Shown here in pieces: positions 9,229 through 18,060 of a stretch of 64,000 nt of DNA. The DNA lies in assembly GCA_963823275.1 (NCBI GenBank), contig CAWGKW010000003.1:56732-120731 (forward strand), given 5' to 3'. Positions within the stretch are counted from its first letter, which is position 1, and each line of letters opens with the position of its first letter. The translations under genes were made by a program, and so were the position numbers. The notes under the pieces are model-generated. The model made no database searches and was not told the origin of the DNA. It was given only the letters and a program-made list of their open reading frames with translations. Source of the stretch: RHKX01 sp963823275 (GTDB lineage Bacteria > Actinomycetota > Thermoleophilia > Solirubrobacterales > 70-9).

Positions 9229-10622
9229 CCGTTACCCCCGGTTCCCTGCGGCGCGCCCCCGCCGGGCTTGCCGGTTCCATTGGAACCCCCGCCGTTGCCC
9301 CCTGGCTTGCCGCCGCTCCCGTTCCCACCGGGCTGCTTGACCCCGCCGCCTCCGCCCGTCTGGCCGCCCCCGCCGCCCTCCGGCGGCTGCGGGGGAGTCG
9401 TCGCCGCGGCGCTCTCGAGATCGTCGAGTAGCGAGATGGCATCGTCGCGGGAGCGCAGCTCGTGGTCGATGACCACGGCTCGACGGGTCTCGGGTAGCGC
9501 GGCGAGCTCGACGTCGCTGCTGAGCTGCTCGGAGTAGAGCGCGAGTCCGAACGGCAGCTCGTAGGGCAACCCGCGGAAGAGCGCGATCTGATTGGCGTCG
9601 TTGGTCCCCAGAAACCAGATCTGCCGAGCGCCGTAGACAGCGGCCAGGCCGATCGCAGCGATCACGACCCCAGAGGCGAGGGTCTTGGCCACGCGCCTCG
9701 GCCACCTGCGGCCTGGAGGAGGCGGCGTCGCGCGGGCCGGGCGCCTGCGAGGGGGAGGCGGGGCTTGACGCTCGGCGGAGGAGGGGGCTGCGGATGCCGC
9801 CCCTCCGGTCGCTGCGACTCCGGCGCGAACCGCCTCGGCGCTCAGGCCCGCGGCCTCCGCGCTCGGCCCGACGAGCGTCTCGCCTTCTTGGCCGGCGGTC
9901 TCGTCGGCGCTCTCGAGGCGAAAGAGGACAACGGTGATGTTGTCCCGCCCGCCGCGGTCGTTGGCTGCGCGAATCAGCCGGCGAGCCACCATCGCCAGGT
10001 TGTCGTCGGCGTCGAGGATGGCCGCGACGTCCTCGTCGTCGAGCATCGTCGTCAGCCCGTCGGAGCAGAGCAGGAAGACGTCGCCCGGTCGGGAGCTGAA
10101 GGTCATCGTGTCGACCTGCACCTGGGGCTCGGGGCCGAGGGCTCGGGTGATCACCGACCTCTGGGGGTGCTCGGCGGCCTGGTCCTTGGTCAGCTTGCCC
10201 TGCCTTCTCAGCTCCTCGACGAGTGAGTGGTCGTTGGTGATCTGCTTCAGCTTGCGATCGCGGAAGACGTAGGCGCGACTGTCGCCGACGTGCCCGAAGC
10301 TGATCTCATCACCGTGAACCAGCGCGGCGGTCAGGGTCGTCCCCATCCCCGACCGCGAGGTATCGCCCTGGGCGAGGTCGAAGATCTCCCGGTTGGCCTC
10401 CTGGGCCGTCGCCCGCAGCAGCTCCTCCGGCGAGCCGGCGGTCTCCTCGGAGACCCGCTGGAAGGCCTCGACGGCCATCCGCGAGGCGACCTCGCCGGCC
10501 TGTGCTCCGCCCATGCCGTCGGCGACGGCGAAGAGCGGCGCCCGCGAGAAGTAGGAGTCCTCGTTGGCCTCCCTCTGACGGCCGGTGTCGGTGAGCTGGA
10601 CGGCCTCGGCGATCTGCAGCAT
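9225..10622 (-). CDS. pstP: PP2C-family Ser/Thr phosphatase (PstP-like), membrane-anchored
   Basis: 465 aa. The N-terminal PP2C domain (about 1-240) has metal-binding motifs (NEDS, ADGMGG, GHVGDSRAY, CSDGLT, RDNITVV). A Pro/Ala/Arg-rich linker leads to one membrane segment (about 315-345) and an extracellular domain ending in a Gly/Pro/Asn-rich tail. It should dephosphorylate the operon kinases and their targets. It starts one base inside the fhaB stop region (ATGA-type overlap) and its stop overlaps the ftsW TTG. Confidence 0.93.
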   Translation of the reverse strand: MLQIAEAVQLTDTGRQREANEDSYFSRAPLFAVADGMGGAQAGEVASRMAVEAFQRVSEETAGSPEELLRATAQEANREIFDLAQGDTSRSGMGTTLTAALVHGDEISFGHVGDSRAYVFRDRKLKQITNDHSLVEELRRQGKLTKDQAAEHPQRSVITRALGPEPQVQVDTMTFSSRPGDVFLLCSDGLTTMLDDEDVAAILDADDNLAMVARRLIRAANDRGGRDNITVVLFRLESADETAGQEGETLVGPSAEAAGLSAEAVRAGVAATGGAASAAPSSAERQAPPPPRRRPARATPPPPGRRWPRRVAKTLASGVVIAAIGLAAVYGARQIWFLGTNDANQIALFRGLPYELPFGLALYSEQLSSDVELAALPETRRAVVIDHELRSRDDAISLLDDLESAAATTPPQPPEGGGGGQTGGGGGVKQPGGNGSGGKPGGNGGGSNGTGKPGGGAPQGTGGNG

Positions 10623-11110
10623 CAGCCCATGTCCTCGTCGAGGGTCAGCTCGAAGCGCAGCACCGTGTCGCCGATCTGGATCTCGTCCATGTCGGTCAGC
10701 GGCGCCTCCCCGCGCAGCTCACCGCCGTTCAGGTAGGTGCCGTTGGTCGAGTCCATGTCCTCGACCAGGTAGACGTTGCCGCGGGTGTGCACCCGGCAGT
10801 GGATCCCGGAGGAGAAGCGGTCGTCGATCCGGACGTCGGCCTGGTCGGAGCGGCCGATCGTGACCCCGCCGAACAGGTCGATCCGCTCGCCGGGGGTCAA
10901 CCCACCGCCCTGGACGGCCACGAGCGTCGCGTCGGTAGCGGCGACCCGGCCGCCCTGGATCGCATGCATGCCGGTCCCGTCGTCGGGTCCCGCGACGGCG
11001 CGGCTGCCGCGCAGATCCTTGAGCGCGCTGCGCGCGATCACCAGCAGGAACAGGTAGAGGACGCCGAGGAAGGCGAACTTGAGCGCGACCGCGGCGGGTT
11101 CAGCGTCCAT
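10622..11110 (-). CDS. fhaB: FHA-domain protein with N-terminal membrane anchor (FhaB/FipA-like)
   Basis: 162 aa. A hydrophobic segment near residues 10-26 anchors the protein, and a C-terminal FHA domain (about 75-155) contains IGRSDQADVRI, FSSGIHCRVH and DMDSTNGTYLNG. FHA domains bind phosphothreonine. In mycobacteria the equivalent protein links PknB-type signalling to division. Gene order fhaA-fhaB-pstP matches that of other actinobacteria. Confidence 0.92.
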   Translation of the reverse strand: MDAEPAAVALKFAFLGVLYLFLLVIARSALKDLRGSRAVAGPDDGTGMHAIQGGRVAATDATLVAVQGGGLTPGERIDLFGGVTIGRSDQADVRIDDRFSSGIHCRVHTRGNVYLVEDMDSTNGTYLNGGELRGEAPLTDMDEIQIGDTVLRFELTLDEDMG

Positions 11111-11152
11111 CGCGGGTCGCTTCGTCGATGCTTCCTCGAGGGCCGATCAAGC

Positions 11153-11923
11153 TCACTGCTCGATGTCGAAGATGAACGAGACCGTACCGAGGGAGACCTC
11201 GTCGCCGGGCGCCAGCCGCGAGGTGTCGATGCGGCGGCCGTTGACCTTGACGCCGTTCGTCGAACCGAGGTCGACGATCTGCCAGTCGCCCGAGGTGCCG
11301 CGCCGCAGCTCGGCATGGCGGCGAGAGACGTTCTGGTCGTCGATCACGCAGTCGCACTCGCGCGAGCGCCCGAGTGCCGCGATCGGTCCGTCGAGCACGT
11401 AGCGGCGATCCTGAAAGGAGACGATCGCCTTGGTCTGCGTCAGCGGTGCGGCCTGCCGGTGGCTGCCGCGCGGTTCCTTCTGCTTGGCCGGCGCCGAGTA
11501 GACCATCGTGTGGCCGTGTTGGCCCTGCTCGCCGGTCTCGCCCTGACGAACCGGCGGTTTGACCAGACGGGGCTGGATTCCGAACTCGCCGAGCCGCAGG
11601 CGCTCGTCGGTCTCGATCATCACCTCAGGGCGGGTCAGCAGCGCGTAGTCCTGGCGGCGGGCGTGCTCGAGCAGGTAGGCCGACAGCTCCTGAGAGAGCG
11701 AGCGGGCGTAGCCCTCGAGGCGCTCGTGATCCTCGGGGGAGAGCCAGACGGTGTAGCTGTTGGGCGCATAGGTCTGCGAGACGGAGGCGGTCTTGTGGGA
11801 GTCCATCTCCTTGGCGAGCTTGCGGGCGATCTCCACAGGCTGGACCTGGGAGCTGAAGGCGCGACTGAACACACCTTCGACGAGGCCCTCGATCCTCGCT
11901 TCGAGATTGCGTAATACGCTCAT
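11153..11923 (-). CDS. fhaA: FhaA-like protein: DUF3662 domain plus FHA domain
   Basis: 256 aa. The N-terminal half (NLEARIEGLVEGVFSRAF...YAPNSYTVWLSPEDHERL) is the DUF3662 domain found in actinobacterial FhaA. The C-terminal half is an FHA domain with LGRSRECDCVIDDQNVSRRH and LGSTNGVKVNG. It is cytoplasmic. The mycobacterial homologue binds PknB and the MviN flippase regulator, so a role in wall synthesis control is expected. Confidence 0.92.
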   Translation of the reverse strand: MSVLRNLEARIEGLVEGVFSRAFSSQVQPVEIARKLAKEMDSHKTASVSQTYAPNSYTVWLSPEDHERLEGYARSLSQELSAYLLEHARRQDYALLTRPEVMIETDERLRLGEFGIQPRLVKPPVRQGETGEQGQHGHTMVYSAPAKQKEPRGSHRQAAPLTQTKAIVSFQDRRYVLDGPIAALGRSRECDCVIDDQNVSRRHAELRRGTSGDWQIVDLGSTNGVKVNGRRIDTSRLAPGDEVSLGTVSFIFDIEQ

Positions 11924-11983
11924 GGCAAGATTGATCCTGAGTCACGGCCGCACCCGTCCGGGACCCGAATATCGGGGTCAATC

Positions 11984-13699
11984 CTAGGGCAACCCGGCCT
12001 GCGAACCGACGCCATGGAGTGCTGCCCGCACGTGCTTTGTCGCCGTACGGCGGGCCCGGATGCGCTCATCGGGGAGCGGCGACGCCGCCGGATTGCGAGG
12101 TCCATGGGGGATTTCCGGCTCCCGGCGGGCGGTCTCGCCCCGGTGGGGCCGCCGGGCGGGGCTCCGCTGCGGTCGCAGTTCCGGGCGACCTGCGCGGTCC
12201 CAGATCGCCCAGCCGACGCCGGCCAGCAACGCCGGAGCGAGCAACGGAGTCGGCACGGCCCCCTCACCGGCCGCGCCCAGCAGGGCGGCGATCCCACCGG
12301 CCCAGATCAACCCGCCGACGGCGGCTCCCGCCGGCGAGGCGACATCGAGCAGCATGCCGAGGAGCACGGCCCCGCCGACCCATGTCAGACCAACCGCGAT
12401 CGCCGTCGGCGAGAGCATCGGGACGAGCAGCTGATCGATGGTGGTCGGGCCAGAGGAGGCCCAGTCGGTGACGGCGCCGCCGTCGGAGCCGATCGGCACG
12501 CCGATGCCCCGACCCAGCAGTTCGCCCACGAGCAGCGTCCAGATCCAGGCGAGGCCGGCGAGTGCCGCGCGCTCCTCGGCTCGTTGGGCCCGGGCCGCAA
12601 CCGCCAGGAACGCGGGAGCCGCGCCGATCAGGCCGAGGACGGGGGCGAGCGCCGGCAGCAGCCAGACGCGGACCCGGCGCCTCGGCAGCAGCAGAGCGGC
12701 GGGGGCGATCAGAGCGGCGAGCACTATCGCCAGTCCGGGCAGACCCGCAAGGGCCCCGAGCATCGCGGCCGCGCCGACGCCGAGCAGGATCGCGAACGGG
12801 CGGGCCGGGAGACCGGGGGGCAGGGTGGCGACCCCGAGAGCCTCCGCCGGCGCGGGGACCGCGCGGTCGGGATGGAGCGCGCCGCGCACCCCGAGAAGGT
12901 GATCGCGCAGGTCCGCCAGCTCGGGCCGGTCATCGGGATCGGGCTCCAGGCAGGCGTCGATCGCCGCGCAGAGCGCTGCCGGGAGCTCCGGACGCGCCTC
13001 GGAGAGGCTCTCCAGCGGTTCGCCGATCGCGCGGGCGGTGGCCGCCGGACTGATCCGCACCACGGGGTTGAACCCGGCCCAGAGCTCGTACAGCGTCAGC
13101 GCCAGCGAGTAGACGTCGGAGGGCGGGCCGACGTCCGCGCCGGCGGCCTGCTCGGGCGACATGTAGGCGAGGGTGCCGACGACCTGCCCGGTCGCGGTCA
13201 GCGACGGTCCGTCCTCGAGCGTCGCGATGCCGAAGTCGGCGAGCAGCGCACGCTGGGCAGGACGGCCCTTGACGATGCGGTTGCGGGTGGAGCGCACGAG
13301 GACGTTGTCGGGCTTGAGGTCGCGATGAACCACACCCGACTGATGAGCGTGGGTGAGGGCTGCGCAGAGTTCGGCGCCGAGCTCTGCCACGTCGCGATCG
13401 GAGACCTCGGCACGGGCCGCCAGCTCGCGCAGATTCGGGCCGTCGACGAGCTCACTGACGAGGTAGGCGATGCCGTTGTTGCTGCCGAGCTCGTACAGCG
13501 TGACTATGCCCGGGTGGTTGAGGCGGGCGGCGGCGTGGGCCTCGCGCATGATCCGGCCGGCGCCCTCCCCCTCGACGGCCTTGACGGCAACCCAGCGGCA
13601 GAGCCGCTCGTCCCAGGCGCGGTGGACCGTCCCATGGCCACCGCCACCGATCCTTTCGCCGATCGTGAACCGGCCCAATACGCGTTCGCCTTCGACCAC
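11984..13699 (-). CDS. Ser/Thr protein kinase with polytopic membrane C-terminus
   Basis: 571 aa. The kinase domain (about 10-265) shows IGGGGHGTVHRAWD, VAVKAV, HRDLKPDNVLV, ADFGIA and SPEQ. Unlike the other two kinases in the window, the C-terminal half (about 290-525) has roughly eight hydrophobic segments and no extracellular sensor domain, then a very basic Arg-rich tail. It lies about 60 nt upstream of fhaA on the same strand and is probably the first gene of the wall-signalling operon. Function beyond kinase activity is unknown. Confidence 0.87.
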   Translation of the reverse strand: MVEGERVLGRFTIGERIGGGGHGTVHRAWDERLCRWVAVKAVEGEGAGRIMREAHAAARLNHPGIVTLYELGSNNGIAYLVSELVDGPNLRELAARAEVSDRDVAELGAELCAALTHAHQSGVVHRDLKPDNVLVRSTRNRIVKGRPAQRALLADFGIATLEDGPSLTATGQVVGTLAYMSPEQAAGADVGPPSDVYSLALTLYELWAGFNPVVRISPAATARAIGEPLESLSEARPELPAALCAAIDACLEPDPDDRPELADLRDHLLGVRGALHPDRAVPAPAEALGVATLPPGLPARPFAILLGVGAAAMLGALAGLPGLAIVLAALIAPAALLLPRRRVRVWLLPALAPVLGLIGAAPAFLAVAARAQRAEERAALAGLAWIWTLLVGELLGRGIGVPIGSDGGAVTDWASSGPTTIDQLLVPMLSPTAIAVGLTWVGGAVLLGMLLDVASPAGAAVGGLIWAGGIAALLGAAGEGAVPTPLLAPALLAGVGWAIWDRAGRPELRPQRSPARRPHRGETARREPEIPHGPRNPAASPLPDERIRARRTATKHVRAALHGVGSQAGLP

Positions 13700-13832
13700 G
13701 GCGAGGCTTTCGCCGCCGCCGGTCCCGCTCCTGCGCGGGGGGCGGGTTTCCCGATCGCTTGCAGGGTCGCCGGCTCACGCCGTCCCGCCCGAAGCAGGGG
13801 TCATACTGCCTGTGGCGAAAGGCCCGGAAGCT

Positions 13833-14984
13833 GTGGACTTTTTCGACGACGACCCACCCGACCGTCCCCCTCCTGGGGATGAGAGAGAACCGGCGAGAGC
13901 CGGCGGCGGACCTGTGTCCGGCGGCCACGGGACGACCGGCAGCCATATCCGCCCGCCGGCCAGCCGCCAGCAGGCTCGCGCTCGCCAGGCCGGGCTCGCG
14001 CTCGGCGCCATCGTCTTCCTGATCCTGATCGTGATCGCATTCCGCGGCTGCCTCGACGCGCGCAAGGACCGCGGCTACGAGAACTACGTCAGCGACCTCA
14101 GCTCGATCACCGCGGAGACCGAGCAGCTGAGCAGCAGCTTCTTCGACCGCTTCCAGAACAAGGACGCCGGTTCGGCCGGCGACGTCGGCTTCGATACCGA
14201 GGTGGCCGGCGATCTCGGCACCTCCCAGGCCCTGCTCGACCGCGCCGAGGGCCTGGACGCGCCCGGCGACATCAGCGGCGCGCAGGAGCAGGTCGTCCTC
14301 TCCTACGAGCTTCGCCACGACGCGCTCGAGGGGATCTCGGCGCAGCTGCCGAACCTGAGCGCCGGCGGTAAGGCAGCCGACAAGGCGGGCCAGTCGATCT
14401 ACACGCAGATGAAGGTCTTCTCCGCCAGCGACATCCTCTACGCCCGCGCCCAGGACCAGATCGAGGCTGCCCTGATCGACCAGGAGGTGGTCATCGACGG
14501 GGGCGTCCCCAGCAGCCAGTTCCTGCCCGACGAGCCCGACTACCTCGATCCCGCCGTGACCGCGGCTGCACTCGGGGGCGTCGCCACAGGCGGCACCGCC
14601 AGCGATGCCGCCTGTCAGGACGACGGCCTCAGCCACGGCCTCGGCCTCGTCGACGGAAGCTCGTTGCTGATGCCTTCGGGCACGGCCCTCATCAACGGTG
14701 GCTCGGTCACGGCCGTCGCCGGCGACAACGAGCTCGAGATCGCGGTCCAGAACCAGGGCGAGGCCGACGAGAGCGGTATCAACGTCGACGTCAGCTCCGA
14801 CAGCGGTATCTCCGAGAGTGGAACCATCGACTCCATCGCCGCCGGCGAGACTCAGACCGTGACCATCCCGCTGTCACCGGAGCCGAAGGCCGGCGAGAGC
14901 GTCGCCATCGACGTCGACGTCGCCACCGTCGGCTGCGAGCAGGTCGCCGACAACAACAAGGCCTCCTACACCATCACGTTCTAG
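13833..14984 (+). CDS. Single-pass membrane protein with C-terminal CARDB-like Ig-fold domain, function unknown
   Basis: About 383 aa from GTG 13833; GTG 13812 is an in-frame alternative. A Pro/Gly/Arg-rich cytoplasmic region of about 60 residues precedes one membrane segment (AGLALGAIVFLILIVIAF). An extracellular helical region of about 200 residues (SDLSSITAETEQLSSSFFDRF) follows, then a beta-rich domain (VTAVAGDNELEIAVQNQGEA...VTIPLSP) resembling CARDB or adhesion-type Ig folds. It is divergent from the polytopic kinase. I do not recognise a specific family. Confidence 0.75.
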   Translation: MDFFDDDPPDRPPPGDEREPARAGGGPVSGGHGTTGSHIRPPASRQQARARQAGLALGAIVFLILIVIAFRGCLDARKDRGYENYVSDLSSITAETEQLSSSFFDRFQNKDAGSAGDVGFDTEVAGDLGTSQALLDRAEGLDAPGDISGAQEQVVLSYELRHDALEGISAQLPNLSAGGKAADKAGQSIYTQMKVFSASDILYARAQDQIEAALIDQEVVIDGGVPSSQFLPDEPDYLDPAVTAAALGGVATGGTASDAACQDDGLSHGLGLVDGSSLLMPSGTALINGGSVTAVAGDNELEIAVQNQGEADESGINVDVSSDSGISESGTIDSIAAGETQTVTIPLSPEPKAGESVAIDVDVATVGCEQVADNNKASYTITF

Positions 14985-15068
14985 GGCTTCGGGGACCAGG
15001 CCTTCGATCGAGCGAGGGGGCTGTCGACCGGAACCCCGGCCTCCCCGTCGGGTCGTAGTCTTGGGCGC

Positions 15069-15587
15069 GTGAAGGAGCTCGACTCGACGGTTGGATTGGT
15101 GGCGCTGGGGGCGGGGGGCATTGCCCTGTTGGCCCTGCTGATGTGCGTCGTGTTGATGGTCAGGGTGCGGCGGTTGCGGGCCGACCAGACGACGGTTCTC
15201 GGCGATCGTTCCCTCGACCTCGTTGGCCACGCCGCCGCGCTGGCCCGGACCGTCGACGGGATGCGGGTGGCGCTGGCTGAGGAGACGTCGCGGACCGCCG
15301 CACGCCTCGCCGCCGCCGAGGGTCGCCTCGACGCCTCCGTCAGCAGGACCGCGGTGCTCCGCTACGACGCCTTCAACGAGACGAGCGGCCGGCAATCGAG
15401 CACCGTGGCGCTGCTTGACGACCTCGACAACGGCGTTCTGATCTCGGCCATCCTGCAGCGTGATCAGGCGCGCGTGTACGCGAAGCCGGTCATTGCCGGA
15501 CGCTCCATCCTCGACCTCTCGCCCGAGGAGCTCGCGGCCATGGAGCAGGCGCGGTCGGGTACCGGTCCGCCGGGCCCGGCGGGGTGA
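15069..15587 (+). CDS. DUF4446 family membrane-anchored protein
   Basis: 172 aa from GTG 15069. An N-terminal membrane segment (about 9-32) precedes a coiled-coil-prone stretch and the DUF4446 core: VLRYDAFNETSGRQS, STVALLDDLDNGVLIS and a terminal LSPEEL helix. The family is widespread in Gram-positive bacteria near wall or chromosome genes and has no established biochemical role. It ends 4 nt before pheA and is probably co-transcribed with it. Confidence 0.85.
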   Translation: MKELDSTVGLVALGAGGIALLALLMCVVLMVRVRRLRADQTTVLGDRSLDLVGHAAALARTVDGMRVALAEETSRTAARLAAAEGRLDASVSRTAVLRYDAFNETSGRQSSTVALLDDLDNGVLISAILQRDQARVYAKPVIAGRSILDLSPEELAAMEQARSGTGPPGPAG

Positions 15588-15591
15588 GGAC

Positions 15592-16470
15592 ATGAAGGTC
15601 GCCTACCTCGGTCCCGCCGGTTCCTTCTCGGAGGAGGCGCTCAGGCTCGCCGCCGGCGATGCGGCCTACGAGCCGGTGGCGGTGCCGACGATCCATGCGG
15701 CGGTCGAGGCGGTCGAGGCCGGGGCGGCCGAGCGAGCCCTCGTTCCGTTCGAGAACTCGATCGAGGGCACGGTGCGGCCGACCCTCGACGCGCTCGCGTT
15801 CGACACCGACGTGGTGCGGATCGTCGGCGAGTTCGACCATGACGTTCACCAGATGCTGATTGCCGGTGCCGAGATCGACCTCGACCGGATCGAGACGGTG
15901 CTCTCCCATCCGCAGGCGAGCGCCCAGTGCGCCGGATTCCTGCGCGATCACCTACCTGGCGCCTCGATCGAGCCGGTCAACAGCACCTCCGAGGCGGTTC
16001 GCCGCGTCGCCGAGGCAAACCCGCCGAGGCCCTGGGCGGCGCTCGGTTCGTCCGCGGCGGCGCTCGCATACGGCGGGGTGATCCTGCGGGAGGACGTCGA
16101 GGATGCGAGCGGCAACGTGACCCGCTTCGCCTGGCTCGCCCCAGCCGGAGGCGACCTTCCCCCGGAGGATCCCGACGCGGCCTGGCGCACGACCCTCGTC
16201 TTCTTCGAGCTCGGCGACGATCATCCCGGTGCCCTCGTCGAGGCTCTGGCGGTGCTCTCCGACCGGGCGATCAACATGACCAGGATCGAGTCGCGACCCC
16301 GCCGCAGCGCCGGGCTCGGCAGCTACCTCTTCTTCCTCGACCTCGACGGCCGCGCCGACCGCGGCATCGTCGCCGAGGGGATCGACGCTCTCCGAGGCCG
16401 GGCGGAGACCGTCCGCATACTCGGCAGCTACCAGGTCGGCGGCCCTCCCCCGCTCCCCGCCGCCGACTGA
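15592..16470 (+). CDS. pheA: Prephenate dehydratase
   Basis: 292 aa. Converts prephenate to phenylpyruvate in phenylalanine synthesis. The catalytic domain (about 1-185) shows YLGPAGSFSEEA, VPFENSIEGTV, LSHPQASAQC and NVTRFAWLA. A C-terminal ACT domain (about 195-280) has TLVFFELGDDHPGALVEAL and MTRIESRPRR, the phenylalanine-binding ESRP motif for feedback inhibition. ATG 15592 is preceded by GGGGTGAGGAC, a good ribosome-binding site. The gene is monofunctional (no chorismate mutase domain). Confidence 0.95.
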   Translation: MKVAYLGPAGSFSEEALRLAAGDAAYEPVAVPTIHAAVEAVEAGAAERALVPFENSIEGTVRPTLDALAFDTDVVRIVGEFDHDVHQMLIAGAEIDLDRIETVLSHPQASAQCAGFLRDHLPGASIEPVNSTSEAVRRVAEANPPRPWAALGSSAAALAYGGVILREDVEDASGNVTRFAWLAPAGGDLPPEDPDAAWRTTLVFFELGDDHPGALVEALAVLSDRAINMTRIESRPRRSAGLGSYLFFLDLDGRADRGIVAEGIDALRGRAETVRILGSYQVGGPPPLPAAD

Positions 16471-16580
16471 CGAATCCTGCGAGCTCAGCGCTTATGAATC
16501 GTCAATCGTGGTGGGCCGGGGGCTGACCGGCGCCTCGAGCCCCCTTTGCTGTTGGCGTGCGTGGATAGAATCCTGCGCCA

Positions 16581-17165
16581 ATGAGCGTGGCGCACGCACC
16601 CGGCCGGCGGGCTCGGGTCCCGGATGGCCCGACGGCTGGGAGGGCGATCGGCGGGCGGGTGCTGGTCCTCAACGCCACCTATGAGCCGATCCACGTCTGC
16701 AACGTCCGCCGGGCGACGGTCCTGCTGCTCAAGTCGAAGGCCGAGATGGTGGAGGCCGGGGAGATCGCGGTGCGCTCGGAGCGGCTCCAGCTCGAGCGGC
16801 CCGTCGTGATCCGCCTCGTCACCTACGTGCGGATCCCTCGCGACGTCCATCGACGCAGGATCACCCGCAAGGCGGTCCTCGCCCGCGACGCGTGGACCTG
16901 CCAGTACTGCGGCAGCGAGAGGGCCGGGCTGACCGTCGACCACGTGATCCCCCGTAGCCGCGGGGGCGAGTCGGTCTGGGAGAACATCGTCGCCTCCTGC
17001 GCCCCCTGCAACCGCCGCAAGGGCAACCGGCTCCCCCGCGAGATCCAGATGCACCCCAGGACGACCCCACGTCCCCCGGGCCCGAACGTGTTCATCCGCG
17101 TGGCCGCCCCCACCCCCCCGAAGATCTGGGAGCGATACCTCTCCCCTCTGGCTCAGGCCGCCTGA
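16581..17165 (+). CDS. HNH endonuclease family protein
   Basis: 194 aa. The N-terminal half contains VLVLNATYEPIHVCNVRRA, typical of this widespread HNH subfamily. The C-terminal HNH core has CQYCGSERAGLTVDHVIPR, SRGGESVWENIVASC and CNRRKGNRL, with paired Cys for zinc and the DH catalytic pair. Such stand-alone HNH proteins are common near actinobacterial core genes; substrate unknown. Confidence 0.88.
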   Translation: MSVAHAPGRRARVPDGPTAGRAIGGRVLVLNATYEPIHVCNVRRATVLLLKSKAEMVEAGEIAVRSERLQLERPVVIRLVTYVRIPRDVHRRRITRKAVLARDAWTCQYCGSERAGLTVDHVIPRSRGGESVWENIVASCAPCNRRKGNRLPREIQMHPRTTPRPPGPNVFIRVAAPTPPKIWERYLSPLAQAA

Positions 17166-17188
17166 GCCGCGCCGGCCCCGCAAGGCGC

Positions 17189-17716
17189 CTAACGGGGTGA
17201 GTTCACGTACCCCCTGTCAGGAGCAACGTCGGCGATCCCGTTCCCCTTCTGGGTGATCGCCGCCCAGCCGTAGGGAGTCGGGAGGTCGGGGATCTCGGCG
17301 GCATCGAAGCTGAACGTCCACGTGCGCTTGGACGAACGCAGGACGCTTTCGCCGATCGGCTTCGGCTGCCCCTTCCTCGGGACCTTGAAGATCGTCGAGC
17401 CGAACACGATGTACTCGTAGGCGCCGCGGGAGCCTCCCTTGGTGTTGATCAGGATCCCCGGGCGCTCCTTGCTGCGACCGGCCTTCAGCTTCGCCCGCAT
17501 CCTGACCGCGTGCTTGATCTCCGTGCCCTTGCGGACGGCACTGGCTTCGACGATGTCGAGGCGTCCGTTTCGCGAGAGGGCCACGTTGTCGAACTTCGGA
17601 TCGCTGACGACCCGCTCGCCATCGGCGATCGCGGCGGCGGGGAGCAGGGCCGCAAACAGCAGGGCCAGGGCTGCCGGGAGGGCGAGGGGCTTTCGGAAAG
17701 TCGGCTGCATGTTCAT
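17189..17716 (-). CDS. Secreted protein of unknown function
   Basis: About 175 aa from ATG 17716 (second ATG at 17710). A classic signal peptide (LALPAALALLFAALLPAAAIA) ends in an AxA-like site followed by DGERVVSDPKFDN. The mature domain is beta-rich and basic (DIVEASAVRKGTEIKHAVRM; RTWTFSFDAAEIPDLP), resembling small secreted actinobacterial proteins, but no family is recognised. It is convergent with the HNH gene. Confidence 0.75.
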   Translation of the reverse strand: MNMQPTFRKPLALPAALALLFAALLPAAAIADGERVVSDPKFDNVALSRNGRLDIVEASAVRKGTEIKHAVRMRAKLKAGRSKERPGILINTKGGSRGAYEYIVFGSTIFKVPRKGQPKPIGESVLRSSKRTWTFSFDAAEIPDLPTPYGWAAITQKGNGIADVAPDRGYVNSPR

Positions 17717-17802
17717 TCGCCCAAACCCTGGCGGCCTCCGAAAGTAGCAGTGCCGCAGGTACTCGGGCCGCACCTGAGGCGGGCTCCACGAGCGAGAAAA
17801 GC

Positions 17803-17840
17803 GAGAGGCCGCTCACAGCACGGGGCTGCGGCGGCCTCTC
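17803..17840 (-). terminator. Strong intrinsic terminator on the minus strand
   Basis: On the minus strand GAGAGGCCGC and GCGGCCTCTC form a perfect 10-bp stem with an inner CAGC/GCTG extension, followed by GCTTTTC. It would end transcripts coming from gyrA or from the element at 17950-18022. Confidence 0.75.
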
Positions 17841-17949
17841 ACAGGTGCGGAGCAAGCGGGTCCGCGATCTTCGATCAGACGGGACAAGATCCGATCTCGC
17901 TCAACCCGCCGGTGCCCGGGTGGTATTCGCCGGGCGGCCCGCGTGCCGC

Positions 17950-17985
17950 CTAGCGGCCCGTCACCTCCAGAGTCCCAACAATCAT
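17950..17985 (-). CDS. Possible 11-residue leader peptide downstream of gyrA
   Basis: On the minus strand ATG 17985 encodes MIVGTLEVTGR then TAG; an in-frame TTG at 17994 lies about 9 nt after a consensus GGAGGT and may be the real start. The strength of the ribosome-binding site and the dedicated terminator 110 nt further on are the only support. Between the stop and the terminator (17841-17949) no longer ORF is convincing. Confidence 0.35.
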   Translation of the reverse strand: MIVGTLEVTGR

Positions 17986-17997
17986 GTCATTCAATTT

Positions 17998-18022
17998 CGG
18001 ACCACCTCCTTTCTCTGGTCCG
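17998..18022 (-). promoter_or_regulatory. Hairpin presenting an AAAGGAGG Shine-Dalgarno in its loop
   Basis: On the minus strand CGGACCA and TGGTCCG form a 7-bp perfect stem enclosing an 11-nt loop GAGAAAGGAGG. A full consensus ribosome-binding site displayed on a stem-loop, 9 nt from TTG 17994, suggests a regulated or stabilised translation initiation site. Confidence 0.5.
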
Positions 18023-18060
18023 GTGATTCAAGCAAACCGGCCAGTCGGGCAGGAGAGGGG

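Noticed and set aside
12014..13882. 622-codon open frame antisense to the polytopic kinase
   Set aside because: Low-complexity Arg/Gly/Ala sequence opposite a clear kinase domain.
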